A stretch of 64,000 bases of DNA from Hormiphora californensis (taxonomy: Eukaryota > Ctenophora > Tentaculata > Cydippida > Pleurobrachiidae), in NCBI GenBank assembly GCA_020137815.1, contig CM035357.1, positions 8,216,345-8,280,344 on the forward strand, in the 5' to 3' direction. Shown piece after piece: positions 11,278 to 20,675 of this stretch. The notes under the pieces are model-generated. The model was not told the origin of the DNA and did not search any database. It saw only the letters and a program-made list of their open reading frames with translations. Numbering within the stretch: position 1 is the stretch's first letter; each line of letters starts with the position of its first letter. The translations under genes were made by a program, and so were the position numbers.

Positions 11278-11589
11278 GCGCACCCATTGGGTGCGCCTCA
11301 AGTAAGGCCTTTTCATAACCCACCCGGCTTCGCCGGTTGGTTCTTTTCGCCCTTTCAACGTCAATAACACGCGGTTGTCATGGCAACTGAATTGGTAATT
11401 ATAGGGACTGGCATGTTAAAATTCATTCGAAAATATCAACAAACTTCCACTGGAAGTTCCAAAAGTGTTAGCAACAGCTTTACAGCTTTGAGCACATGAA
11501 GTATTTTATGAAGGAGCAGCCTGTCGCTTAGATACCGCTGAACGAACGACTTCGACTTCGACGTTCATCTCCAAATTATAATATAGATA
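11278..11589 (+). mobile_element. 0.3-kb repeat with GCGCACCCATTGGGTGCGC hairpin, copy 1
   Basis: It begins with the hairpin GCGCACCCATTGGGTGCGCC and ends CCAAATTATAATATAGATAT, an end almost identical to that of R500. An inverted copy lies at 43851-44154. It contains GGTTGTCATGGCAACTG near 11375, close to an RFX X-box; the other copy has GTTGCCATGGCAAC. No coding frame is present. Confidence 0.7.
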
Positions 11590-11789
11590 TTTATGACACC
11601 TGTTTACAAAAATCCTGAGAAACTGGATCAAAAAACAAAGGAATTTGTTTGGAACACCCGTGGCCTTTTGTCGATTGTACTTGACGCTGCGGGAAATGCA
11701 CCCTTCGTCAGAGCAAGACGCGAGGAAGAGTGAGAGAGAGAGAGAGAGGGAGTGTGTGTGCGTGTGTTAGAGAGAGATGGCACAACGAT

Positions 11790-13131
11790 TAGGGTGCGTC
11801 ATTTTGCAAAAAAGTTTTCCGATTTGACTGAAACCTTCCCAGAAGTTGTGGACAGGTACACAGAGAAGGACTGTGAAGTTTCAGCCCCCTACTCCAACTC
11901 CTTACGGGTACAAAATGCTTTTTATGCGCATGGGAAGTGTTACTTCCCGCGCGCCCATTTTGGCCCATTTTTGCCATTTTAGGACATCCAAAAAATCTAC
12001 AAAAATTTCTAGTTGCTTCTTGGATTGCTAAGAGTCGTTTATAAGTCAAATAAAAGCATTTAAACGATTTTTGTAAAAAAATAATTTTATTTTTCCCCCA
12101 TTTTTGGCAGGCTTGACACAAGGCTTCATTTCATATCCTTCCATTTGACCTTTGCTGTTGTTTTTCTTATACAGGCCCATAAACCCTCAGAGATGCTAAA
12201 AGAAGTTAATAGAGGACCATAGAGACCCAGAGAGGCCCATAGAGACCCATAATGGCCCCTATATACCCATAGAGGCCTATGCGGGATGACATTGAGGTTC
12301 ATAGAGGCCCCTTAGAGGGTCATAGAGACCAATTAAGGTCCATAGAGGCCCACACAGGCCACTAGAGCTTCATAGAGTCCCCTTAAAGGCCCATAGAGAC
12401 CGACAGAGGGTTTATGTATGCACATAGAGGTCCATAAAGCTTCAAAGAGGCCCGTAGATGCCATTAGAGGCTTATAGAGTCCTCTTGAGGCCCCTTAGAG
12501 AGTATATAGACCATCTGTCGGTCTCTATGGGCCTTTAAGGGGACTCTATGAAGCTCTAGTGGCCTGTGTGGGCCTCTATGGACCTTAATTGGTCTCTATG
12601 ACCCTCTAAGGGGCCTCTATGAACCTCAATGCCATCCCGCATAGGCCTCTATGGGTATATAGGGGCCATTATGGGTCTCTATGGGCCTCTCTGGGTCTCT
12701 ATGGTCCTCTATTAACTTCTTTTAGCATCTCTGAGGGTTTATGGGCCTGTATAAGAAAAACAACAGCAAAGGTCAAATGGAAGGATATGAAATGAAGCCT
12801 TGTGTCAAGCCTGCCAAAAATGGGGGAAAAATAAAATTATTTTTTTACAAAAATCGTTTAAATGCTTTTATTTGACTTATAAACGACTCTTAGCAATCCA
12901 AGAAGCAACTAGAAATTTTTGTAGATTTTTTGGATGTCCTAAAATGGCAAAAATGGGCCAAAATGGGTGCGCGGGAAGTAACACTTCCCATGCGCATAAA
13001 AAGCATTTTGTACCCGTAAGGAGTTGGAGTAGGGGGCTGAAACTTCACAGTCCTTCTCTGTGTACCTGTCCACAACTTCTGGGAAGGTTTCAGTCAAATC
13101 GGAAAACTTTTTTGCAAAATGACGCACCCTA
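11790..13131. mobile_element. hAT-like palindromic element, TIR TAGGGTGCGTC
   Basis: It starts TAGGGTGCGTCATTTTGC and ends with the complement. Both flanks are ACAACGAT (11782-11789 and 13132-13139), an exact 8-bp duplication typical of hAT. Arms of about 370 bp are near identical, so matching frames on the two arms are mirror images and not genes. No transposase is present. The centre is a second palindrome (about 12170-12730) made of CATAGAGGCC repeats. Confidence 0.82.
12176..12725. repeat. Palindromic array of CATAGAGGCC-type repeats
   Basis: About 20 degenerate 10-22 bp units (CATAGAGGCCC, CATAGAGACCC and variants) fill the left half and their complements (GGGCCTCTATG) the right half. 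The centre is near 12410-12530. It forms the loop of the hAT-like element at 11790-13131. Confidence 0.7.
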
Positions 13132-13237
13132 ACAACGATACCTAGTAGCTCAGATTATGGGTGCATTTCCCGCAGCGTCAAGTATCGACAAAAGGCCACG
13201 GGTGTTCCAAACAAATTTCCTTTGTTTTTGGTCTAGT

Positions 13238-13697
13238 AAATTATATAAATGATTCAGTACGGCTAGTAGATAAAGTCCATTTTTATTCAACTGTTCAGGC
13301 CTCAACTCCTGTGCGTGTGATATTTTAATTCATGCTGTGTGCGCTACATCTTAAAATGTGATAGACACGCAAAACAATTCCGCACGGTTGAAAAAATGGA
13401 CTTTACCGTGTTTTGTTGGAATTCGTTTGATTCCGATTATTTTTCAGGCATAGTCGGTACACAGGTGGCCGACCCCTCCTTTACACCCTCTGTACAGAGG
13501 GCAATCGGTACTCCGGTGGTCACCCGTGAAAATGCATTCGGGAGAATAATCCTTATATGAAACCCAAGCCTTCTCTCCCAAACAAAATATTTGAGGTTTT
13601 AGTTCTCTCCACATCAAGTATGAGAACTAAAACCTCAAATACTTTTTCCATTCGCCACATACCGATTAACAAACAAATTATTATCAATATCCCCCAG
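13238..13697 (+). other. DNA upstream of LSM11-like exon A, with a perfect hairpin
   Basis: Presumed intron or 5' flank of the LSM11-like gene. A perfect 19-bp inverted repeat (ATTTGAGGTTTTAGTTCTC at 13589-13607, complement at 13622-13640) has a 14-nt loop. The frame at 13339-13560 shows no recognisable domain. A pyrimidine-rich stretch ending CCCCCAG at 13691-13697 serves as the splice acceptor. Confidence 0.45.
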
Positions 13698-13837
13698 CAA
13701 AGAAAGATGGTCCATTTGGATTGCTTCAACGAGCAATGACTGAAAACCTTCGTGTTACTGTTCTGACTAGGACCTACAAAGGAGTGAGGGGCCAGTGCTC
13801 TGGATATCTTGTGGCCTTTGATAAATACATGAACCTT
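13698..13837 (+). CDS. LSM11: LSM11-like exon A: Sm1 part of the U7 snRNP Sm-like domain
   Basis: The exon sits between a CCCCCAG acceptor and a GTAAGT donor. It carries two leading bases and then 46 codons that end in phase 0. The peptide includes GLLQRAMTENLRVTVLTRTY, KGVRGQCSGYLVAFDKYMNL and no stop. LSM11 replaces SmD2 in the U7 snRNP ring that directs 3'-end cleavage of histone pre-mRNA in the animal nucleus. Its Sm1 motif has the signature KG.RG.C.G.LVAFDK, which is seen here, and exon B continues with ALTDV as expected. The N-terminal exon(s) were not found upstream. Identity rests on remembered family sequence; another Lsm protein is less likely because of the VAFDK...ALTDV run. Confidence 0.78.
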
Positions 13838-14387
13838 GTAAGTTTAACGAATTACGCAAATCTTGGGCTTCACTGTCGTGCATTTCACCTCCACATATAT
13901 ATATATATATACTCTGCAGTCCAGAGCGTACGCCGTACATGGCACGCTTATGAAACTTATGTATCCCGGCTTTACAAGTTTCGTGTCGCAGCGTTTGTTG
14001 GTTGGTGCTTTTTGAAGCCTCACGGTTTACCATGTAAGACTTCTCAGGTTTGGAGTTTTCCACCGCTGGGGTTTTTTAGTGCTAGTGACTTTGCGCTGCA
14101 TTAATGCACGCTCTGGGGGGTGGTGGTGAAAAACCTAGTTACCACCTAGAGGTCAAGTTGCCGTGGAGCCACCCCGTGAAGAAAAAAGGGGGGAGGGAGT
14201 GGCCCCGGTTTGTAACACTTGTCTTCCCTCTTTTTTCTTTACTGATCCAGCTTTTGGGAGTTAAATTATCAGCTGTTGAAAGAAGGATATAAGCAGCGAT
14301 ATATAGATCACTGAATTAGAGAGATTTAGGGAGACAGAGAGAAAGGGGATTTGGATTTAGAGAGGAATGAGAGGAAAGGAGATATAG
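13838..14387. other. Unassigned intron DNA
   Basis: A short (TA)n run lies at 13893-13910, and a G-rich patch near 14105-14200. Open frames occur on both strands (for example 13767-14063 minus) but show no recognisable motif and overlap the exon. Confidence 0.3.
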
Positions 14388-14950
14388 GAGTGATAGTCAT
14401 AGTGATAGTCATAGTGATAGTCATAGTGATAGTCATAGTGATAGTCATAGTGATAGTCATAGTGATAGTCATAGTGATAGTCATAGTGATAGTCATAGTG
14501 ATAGTCATAGTGATAGTCATAGTGATAGTCGTAGTGATAGTCATAGTGATAGTCATAACTCATAGTCAAAGTCATAGTCATGTTCATAGTCATAGTTTTA
14601 GTCTTGGTCATAGTTTTTATCATAGTCATAAGAAAATGAGATTTAGGATAAAATATTCATAGTTATAGTTATAGTTTAAGTCATGGTCATAGTCTTGGTC
14701 ATAGTTTTAGTCATAGTCATGAGAAATGGAGATATAGGAGATAGAGATAGTCATAGTTTTAGTCATGGCCAGAGTCATAGTTTTAGTCATAGTCATGAGA
14801 TATCATGAGATATAGGGAGCACGGATTTTGGAGATCTTCTTAGTCATAGTGATAGTCATCATGATAGTGATAGTCATAGTGATAGTCATATTCATAGTTT
14901 TAGTCATGGTCATAGTCAGTCATAGTTTTAGTCATAGTAATGTTATTGGT
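14388..14950 (+). repeat. 12-bp minisatellite AGTGATAGTCAT
   Basis: About 14 near-perfect units fill 14388-14560, then degenerate GTCATAGT blocks continue to about 14950 around AGAAATGGAGATATAGG spacers. The Ile-Val and Thr-Met repeat frames on both strands are artefacts. Confidence 0.9.
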
Positions 14951-15121
14951 GTTTCATTCATTGCAGCTTATAGGGTTGGAATGGAGCAAATTATGTGTCC
15001 GGACGTAGCCGTTTTAGGGCTGGCGTTTATCTGGCGCTGGGTGACGGGTGTGGCCAGGGGAAGGAGAAGGGGATCAGCAAAAGCATACAATGTGAACTCG
15101 TGTCGCAGCGTGTCGTGTTGG

Positions 15122-15575
15122 TTACGAAGTCACCCCTATTATTGAATACGGGGCGATATGCCTCCTCCCGGTCTTTTTCTGAGCTTCTTGTTCTTTGTAG
15201 AGGTTTTTCAATGCTTTCGAATGATACGAATGTGCTCCTGGATGAAAAATACGAAAAATACCAAGACCTAAGACGTCCATACGGGTATCGGGGGCGTGAT
15301 TCGCGGTGTGAGAAAGGGGAAATCTCCGACGGGGAATAGGTGTCTCTGTTTCCACCGCCGTCATGCCAGCCTGCTTGGCCATTTCCGCTAGTGATTCACG
15401 CACTTTATTATGTCGTAAGATAGAGTACCCTCCAAGAGGGCAACCCAGTGTATGGTCAGCAGAGTTGGGTTTGCCACACTGGCATAGGGAGGGGAGATCA
15501 GGAATAGTGAACTCGTATCGTAAAGCCACAGCGTCGATAAACTCCTGCCGGCTCAATTCAAAGCCTAACTATCTA
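15122..15575 (-). pseudogene. Retroelement C-terminus with CCHC-like zinc motif and restriction-like endonuclease
   Basis: On the minus strand the peptide has LSRQEFIDAVALRYEF, CQCGKPNSADHTLGCPLGG, RHNKVRESLAEMAK and then PDTRMDVLG...RIFHPGAHSY with YKEQEAQKKTGR. This order is the conserved tail of non-LTR elements that use a restriction-like (PD-D/ExK type) nuclease. Upstream residues GLSAKP lie beyond an insertion, at 16684-16735. The second acidic residue before RIFHP appears to be lost and an in-frame stop precedes the segment near the insertion site, so this is a dead fragment. It lies antisense in the LSM11-like intron. Confidence 0.7.
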
Positions 15576-16681
15576 CCGCCTGGCCCAAATTAAAGGGAGG
15601 GTACGTTGGTCTTCTTTTCACCCAGAAGTTTAATTTCAATCACTCTGATATTTTGACACAATGTCTGCATGGTTACTCATTCGAGGAATCCGAAGTTTCA
15701 GCCCTCTGGATAAAAGTTCATTTTTTCCGACCGAATGAACATTGAATGAACAAAAATATGGGACCATATTTCGGTACCAAAGTTTCACAAATTTGTTTGG
15801 CTATTGATTTCCTTTCGAATGGGACTAGTTTGAGCTTAATTGGATCACCACAAGAATCACAGTGATCCGTTTTCTAAGCCTAGGGTAAGTCATGTGATCC
15901 CCATCAAATTATGACGTGTTAGCAAGAGAGCTTACATTTTCACGGATGCTGTATCGGTACACCATCCTCATTAGCAGACGTGATACGTGATACTCGTCCG
16001 TAACACCTGCTTATTGGCACTTAGTAATGACGCTATCGTCTCATTAATTGTCAGATGACCAAACCTAGGGTTAGATAACTAGACACTGTGTCTCTTGTGG
16101 TGGTCCAATTGAGCTCAAATTAGTCGCGTTGAAAGGAAATCGATACCCGAAGGCGACTGTGAAAATCCGGTTCCAAAAAGCATTCCTGTTTTCAAGTTCA
16201 TTCAGGATTCATTCCAGTCGGAAAAATGAATTTTAAGATAGAGAGCTTAATTTCCGGCTAACACCAAAATTGATCAAGTGTAGTGGCCGTACAGATTTTT
16301 AGCGCCTGAATTTACCGATTTCTGGTCAAAACAGGTCAAAATCGATGTTTGGTAAAAAATATCATCTTTAAATAATTTATTTCACCCACTAAACTTGATT
16401 CAATTTTAATATAAATTTAGATTGCCATTTGTTGATACTTGATCTATTGTATGGCGGTTTTAAAAATAATAAAATCGAATTTAATCAAGAGAAAACCTCA
16501 AAAAACCCGAAAAACGAAAAATTGAGTTCATTAATGAACTTTCAACTTTTATGATTTGAAACTTCGGATTCCTCGAATGAGTACCCATGCAGACATTGTG
16601 TCAAAATATCAGAGTGATTGAAATTAAACTTCTGGGTGAAAAGAAGGCCAACGTACCCTCCCTTTAATTTGGGCCACGCGG
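15576..16681. mobile_element. TA-inserting foldback element, TIR CCGCSTGGCCC
   Basis: It begins CCGCCTGGCCCAAATTAAAG and ends CTTTAATTTGGGCCACGCGG. TA flanks both ends (15574-15575 and 16682-16683). Arms of about 120 bp match (TTTTGACACAATGTCTGCAT at 15653 onward and its complement near 16590); the interior also pairs loosely, with GAATCACAGTGATCC-type blocks. It splits the retroelement tail at 15122-15575 from 16684-16735. A short relative is at 20722-20932. Confidence 0.8.
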
Positions 16682-16683
16682 TA

Positions 16684-16735
16684 TATAAGGTTTGGCTGAG
16701 AGCCCCTTTCTCTAGAGTGTCGGGTTTTGAAATCT
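16684..16735 (-). pseudogene. Upstream piece of the split retroelement tail
   Basis: On the minus strand these bases encode TLxRKGLSAKP just before the insertion at 15576-16681. In this family a KG(A)S...LP block precedes the GF.L...EF.DA...LRY block found at 15122-15575. This fits one coding sequence cut by the insertion, with a stop codon and degeneration. Confidence 0.5.
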
Positions 16736-17400
16736 TTTTTTGAAATAGAACTGGCTAGACGTATTTTTTTACGCTGATTCCGAATCTGTCATCAGATTTG
16801 ATCTACGATAATGTCATCCCTGATCGCAGTCCTTATAAAAGAATTTCTATTGCGCTGCGTTTTAGTGCTGGCACTATATCACGTGATCTCTCGCTAATTA
16901 GCTGCACTCTCGATCTTACACACGAGTACACAACTCGAGATGTGTGAGAACCCCGGTCCCATTACAATTACGGTTGAATTGATCGGGACGAAGCTGAATC
17001 AATAGCTTGCTGCTTGGGATATATTTGAGGTAAAATATGTGAATGGGGTATTACAAATCTATTGGGTAAGTAGGATGTAACCAATGATTGGGTCCCGGGG
17101 TTGTGTATCAAACACGTGTCTGAATGTGGTACTGATAGCTATTAGCTATAATTGAGTTCGAGACACTGAAACAGAGTGAGTGAAAGGGAGTGTGTGTGTG
17201 TGTGTGTGACACGGTTTTGACACGGTTTGACACGGTTTTAAAATAATTCTGCACGGGTTTCCCGGTGCGCAAGAATGTTGGAGCATCAACCTGTCGACAT
17301 CCAAGGATAGAGGGTGTCAGGTTGGTGCTCCAGATTCTGGGAATATAACACAGTAATAAATAATTATTCAGATTATAAGGAGTATAGTGGAGTTTGTCCT
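16736..17400. other. Unassigned intron DNA with GT repeat and hairpin
   Basis: It holds a (GT)n run at 17189-17208, three GACACGGTTT repeats near 17208-17240, and a stem-loop (17279-17330: TTGGAGCATCAACCTG pairing with CAGGTTGGTGCTCCA). No gene is seen. Confidence 0.4.
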
Positions 17401-17425
17401 AAGTGGTGTGAGGCAGCTAAGCCGG

Positions 17426-17740
17426 TTAATGTCCTTTAGTAAATTTTTCGCGAGTTGAAATGATGGCGTGAGTAAAACACGCCACCAGGCCTGCGATCCG
17501 CGGGGTGTAGTTATGAAGATTGTGGAAGATGTGAGTGAGTGAGTGATGTGATAAAAGGAAAATTTCCGGTTCTTTCCTCAAGTTGTCTCGGCTGTCTTCG
17601 TAGAGGCTGCAGTGGTCCAGAGCATGTTCCTCAGTCTCTACTTCATAGATGTTCAAGCTCTCGCACCAGGGGCAGTAGCGGTTGTCTCTGGGGATGTTGG
17701 TGTACCGGCCGGTTTCTATTTTGAGAGGGTGGGCATACAT
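17426..17740 (-). pseudogene. LINE 3'-terminal coding fragment (zinc motif)
   Basis: On the minus strand the peptide has IETGRYTNIPRDNRYCPWC, then EEHALDHCSLYEDSRDNL, and ends with a stop. A C-x2-C...H-x4-C cluster following a GRY..IPR block is the usual C-terminus of many animal LINE polymerases. It differs from the LINE at 3601-8130. Only the last 104 codons remain: a 5'-truncated copy. Confidence 0.7.
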
Positions 17741-17877
17741 CGGCCCACGTAATTGGGCCAGGGTAGGACTAAAATTTTTTTACCAAATGTTTTAGAATGA
17801 GGAACTCATTCTAGGGGTAAACTATTTGAAAATTGGATTTGATTTATGAGTTGAGAAAAATAGCACACCCAGTGTGT

Positions 17878-18125
17878 GTTGTTGCGTGTGCAGTGCACAC
17901 GCAACACACACTGTGCAGTAGTTAGGGCGTGTGTACTGTGTAGTGATGTAATGTTCACACTGTGTGCGTGTGACTAGAAAGTGTCTAATTTTTCACATAC
18001 CACTGCAACGGTATTTTACTTTATAATTACTAGTGTTTTTGCAGTGGTCTAAGTTTTCACAGTACACTGTAACCGGTGGTCTAAGTGGTTAGACCACCGG
18101 AAACGGTGTACTGTGAAAACTTAAA
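17878..18125. repeat. Two hairpins: GTGTGTTG/CAACACAC and GTACACTGT/ACAGTGTAC types
   Basis: TGTGTGTTGTTGCGTGTGCA pairs with TGCACACGCAACACACA across 17879-17915. A second inverted repeat runs from about 18050 (TTTTCACAGTACACTGTAACC) to 18120 (complement) around GGTGGTCTAAGTGGTTAGACCACC, itself a hairpin. These look like small MITE-like palindromes; no target duplication was resolved. Confidence 0.55.
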
Positions 18126-19107
18126 TAACCGGTTAAAATTGTCTAATTGTTATTAGTTACACGCGATAAGCGACTTAGTGCACCAAAACACAAGGATTGT
18201 CTCTGTAGTATGCAGTATAGCAATGTCCGCTATATTGGGAGAGGTGGGAGGGGGAGGGCGGGTGGGGGTGGGGCGGTGGGTAATATTAGACCAGAATGTT
18301 CCTCGACAGTGGGGGGGGGTACGAAAAGATAAGAAGTGATACTGAGTGTGAGAAGGGAAAAAGGGGGGAAAGAGATGAAACAAAAATGACGACGCGAAAG
18401 CAAGAAATCATAAACACAGAACACACGGATTTGAGAGAGTGCAAGAGATAGATGAACGAGATTGGGATCGGGAGGCGCTCATGCGTGACAGACCTCCAAT
18501 TTGATTAGCTGCACTGACAAAGTTCGTGATTGGGGGCGGGGATATTAGACCAGAATGTACCATGAATCAGGAAAACAACTTTTCAGTTTTTTTCTTTCTT
18601 TTTCAGAAATTTCAGTTTTTAGAATTTTACTTTTCTATTTTATTTTTTGTATTTTATTTTTTGTATTTTTCTTTTTCGGTTTCAGGTTTTAGTTTTTAGA
18701 TTTTTATTTTTCAAAATCCAAATTTTAAAGAGATATTCAGATTAAAACAAAGGAATTAGAGGTAAACAAGGAATTTATAACACAAAACAGTTGAAATATG
18801 CGGGGTAGCCATTTATACCACCATTATAGGCCTCCGCCCTGTTATTGATTTTAGAGCAAACTTTTTCAAAGACCTGGCTGCAAAGAACTACTGAACCGAT
18901 TTGCTTCTCGTTTGTTGCCACTCTGGCAGATAATTGTCTTTAGTTTTACGAAAAATACCCGTGAGTATCAGCATTTGGGGAATAGTGGGTCAAAATTGAC
19001 TCTAAACATAGGTAATTCTTTAAAGACCTGGCTGCAAGCTCCTACTCGGTCCTGGGACAATCTGCGGGTACTGGGTGAATCTTCATGGCCATGTGAGCAT
19101 GGGAAAA
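18126..19107. other. Unassigned intron DNA
   Basis: It includes a G-rich block at 18238-18320 and a T-rich, A-poor stretch at 18570-18715. No gene or element ends are recognised. Short frames on both strands show no known motif. Confidence 0.35.
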
Positions 19108-19314
19108 TACCCGCCGATTCATCACGATGCGAAATGAGGCGGTAATTGACGTTTGAGTAGTGCTAGGTCAGCTGAAAAGGTCTCCAAAAACAGTCTGTCG
19201 CGTGGGATTTGCTGAAAAACGTGCTTTACATCGTGCGCACGTGAGTTCTTGCTGTCCACAGGGCGAGAGCCTATTCTTCGCGGAGCGAGAATAGGTTGCA
19301 ATGGAGCCAAGGCT
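19108..19314. repeat. 0.2-kb dispersed repeat (R200), copy 1
   Basis: The segment CCGCCGATTCATCACGATGC...GCGGAGCGAGAATAGG recurs at 52713-52919 at roughly 85% identity by eye. Both copies contain GCGCACGTGAGTTCTTGCT and end with a small ATTCTTCGCGGAGCGAGAAT hairpin. Class unknown. Confidence 0.65.
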
Positions 19315-19349
19315 CTCTAGTCATACCAAAAAGGAGAGAAACTATATAG

Positions 19350-20316
19350 TACGGTGGCAGATTCCGGCCAAGAGTTTTTTCAATCAAGTGAAATATTTTT
19401 GTTTGAAGTTTTATAAAAATTTTATTTCAAAATAACAATAAACATGTTGTTAAAATTATTGGCCGGAATCTGCCACGTGAGTGCTAGATCTCGGCTAAAA
19501 TTCTAAAAAACCTTGGCCAGAATCTGCCAACCACGTGGCAGATTCCGGCCAACAAACTGAAACTTACTTATATCAAAGCGAAAACCGCTGTACCCGACTA
19601 ATTTTGATACGCTGAATCACGTAAGCAACTTTTGCAATCCCTCAGAGGTCGGGAAAGTGTCCTAATTGAGCATAATAGGGTCTAATTGGCCCCACTTACA
19701 AATGTTCCCCTAGAAACGATAGACGCTTATGTGAAGGCACTTTTCCGACTAATTTTGATACGCTGAATCACGTAAGCAACATTTCCAAGCCCTCCGAGGT
19801 CGGGAATTCGGCCTAATTAAGTATAATCAGGTCTAATTGGCCTTAATTGCTCAATAACGGCAAATTCCCGACCTCGGAGGGCTTGGAAAAGTTGCTTACG
19901 TGATTCAGCGTATCAAAATTAGTCAGAAAAGTTCCTTCACATTAGCGTCTATCGTTTCTAGGTGAACATTTGTAAGTGGGGTCAATTAGACCATATTATG
20001 CTCAATTAGGACACTTTCCCGACCTCTGAGGGATTGGAAAAGTTGCTTACGTGATTCAGCGTATCAAAATTAGTCGGGTACAGCGGTTTTCGCTTTGATA
20101 TAAGTAAGTTTCAGTTTGTTGGCCGGAATCTGCCATGTGGTTGGCAGATTCTGGCCAAGGTTTTTTTAGAATTTTGGCCGAGATCTGCCATTCGCGTGGC
20201 AGATTCCGGCCAATAATTTTAACGACATTTTTATTTTGAAATGAAATTTTTATAAAACTTCAAACAAAAATATTTCACTTGATTGAAAAAACTCTTGGCC
20301 GAAATCTGCCACCGTA
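19350..20316. mobile_element. Palindromic element with GGCAGATTCCGGCCA repeats
   Basis: Termini are TACGGTGGCAGATTCCGGCC and its near-complement ending GCCACCGTA. Arms of about 480 bp mirror each other around 19833. The motif TGGCAGATTCCGGCCA occurs at each terminus and at two or three inner sites per arm, sometimes as TTGGCCGGAATCTGCCA. Flanks ATATAG and ATGTAG suggest an imperfect 6-bp duplication. It is inserted in a repeat related to 31434-31651 (CATACCAAAAACCAATTAAA follows). No transposase. Confidence 0.75.
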
Positions 20317-20417
20317 ATGTAGTACATACCAAAAACCAATTAAATTGGTTTAGATAATCTGGGGCCCAATGTTCACCACGATTGATTAGATTGATATTTT
20401 ACCCTTTTTACTTTTAG

Positions 20418-20640
20418 GCGTTGACTGACGTGACTGAACACTTCCGATCTTTATACCATTCCGAGAGAACCTGTGGGAAAGTGGAGATTGAAATCAACCT
20501 TATAAATCAATCAGCTTCATCGCAACGGTCAAAAATAAACGAAGGAGTACACTGTTATGATAATGTTAAAATCAAACCTGTTTCACCTTCTTTCTCCCCG
20601 GGGTCTAGTATAGGATCTCCTGGCACAACTCCTTCACCAG
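20418..20640 (+). CDS. LSM11: LSM11-like exon B: end of the Sm1 strand and linker
   Basis: The exon begins after TTTTACTTTTAG and ends CCTTCACCAG before GTCAGT. It opens ALTDVTEHFRSLYHSERT, continuing the Sm fold begun in exon A (phase 0 join), then becomes polar and Ser/Pro-rich (SPSFSPGSSIGSPGTTPSPG). LSM11 has a long variable linker between Sm1 and Sm2, which this would be. The Sm2 motif (normally F-I-R-G-E/D-N) was not found, so at least one exon is missing or unrecognised. It ends in phase 1. The open frame runs on to 20879 but there crosses a MITE, so the splice donor is preferred. Confidence 0.72.
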
Positions 20641-20675
20641 GTCAGTTATTGATTTTTTTAGTGGTATTAATTATT

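Larger units (their letters stand above)
11620..13237. mobile_element. Outer inverted-repeat element hosting a hAT-like insertion
   Basis: Arm 11620-11703 (with TTTGTTTGGAACACCC and GACGCTGCGGGAAATGCACC) is inverted at 13159-13237. Between the arms are about 80 bp of GA/GT-rich loop and the hAT-like element at 11790-13131. It is a foldback element used as the landing site of a second one. Confidence 0.65.
13838..20417 (+). other. LSM11-like intron filled with repeats
   Basis: A GT-AG intron of 6,580 bp: GTAAGT at 13838 and a TACTTTTAG acceptor ending at 20417. It contains the GATAGTCATAGT minisatellite, an antisense retroelement tail split by a TA element, a LINE 3' fragment, several hairpins, a dispersed 0.2-kb repeat and a 967-bp palindrome. 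Confidence 0.65.

Noticed and set aside
13339-13560. A first exon of the LSM11-like gene (text NSFDSDYF resembles an acidic N-terminus)
   Set aside because: No clear start context or GT donor in the right phase, and the resemblance covers only a few residues.
14326-14662. Ile-Val and Met-Thr-Ile repeat frames on both strands
   Set aside because: A 12-bp minisatellite produces them on both strands.
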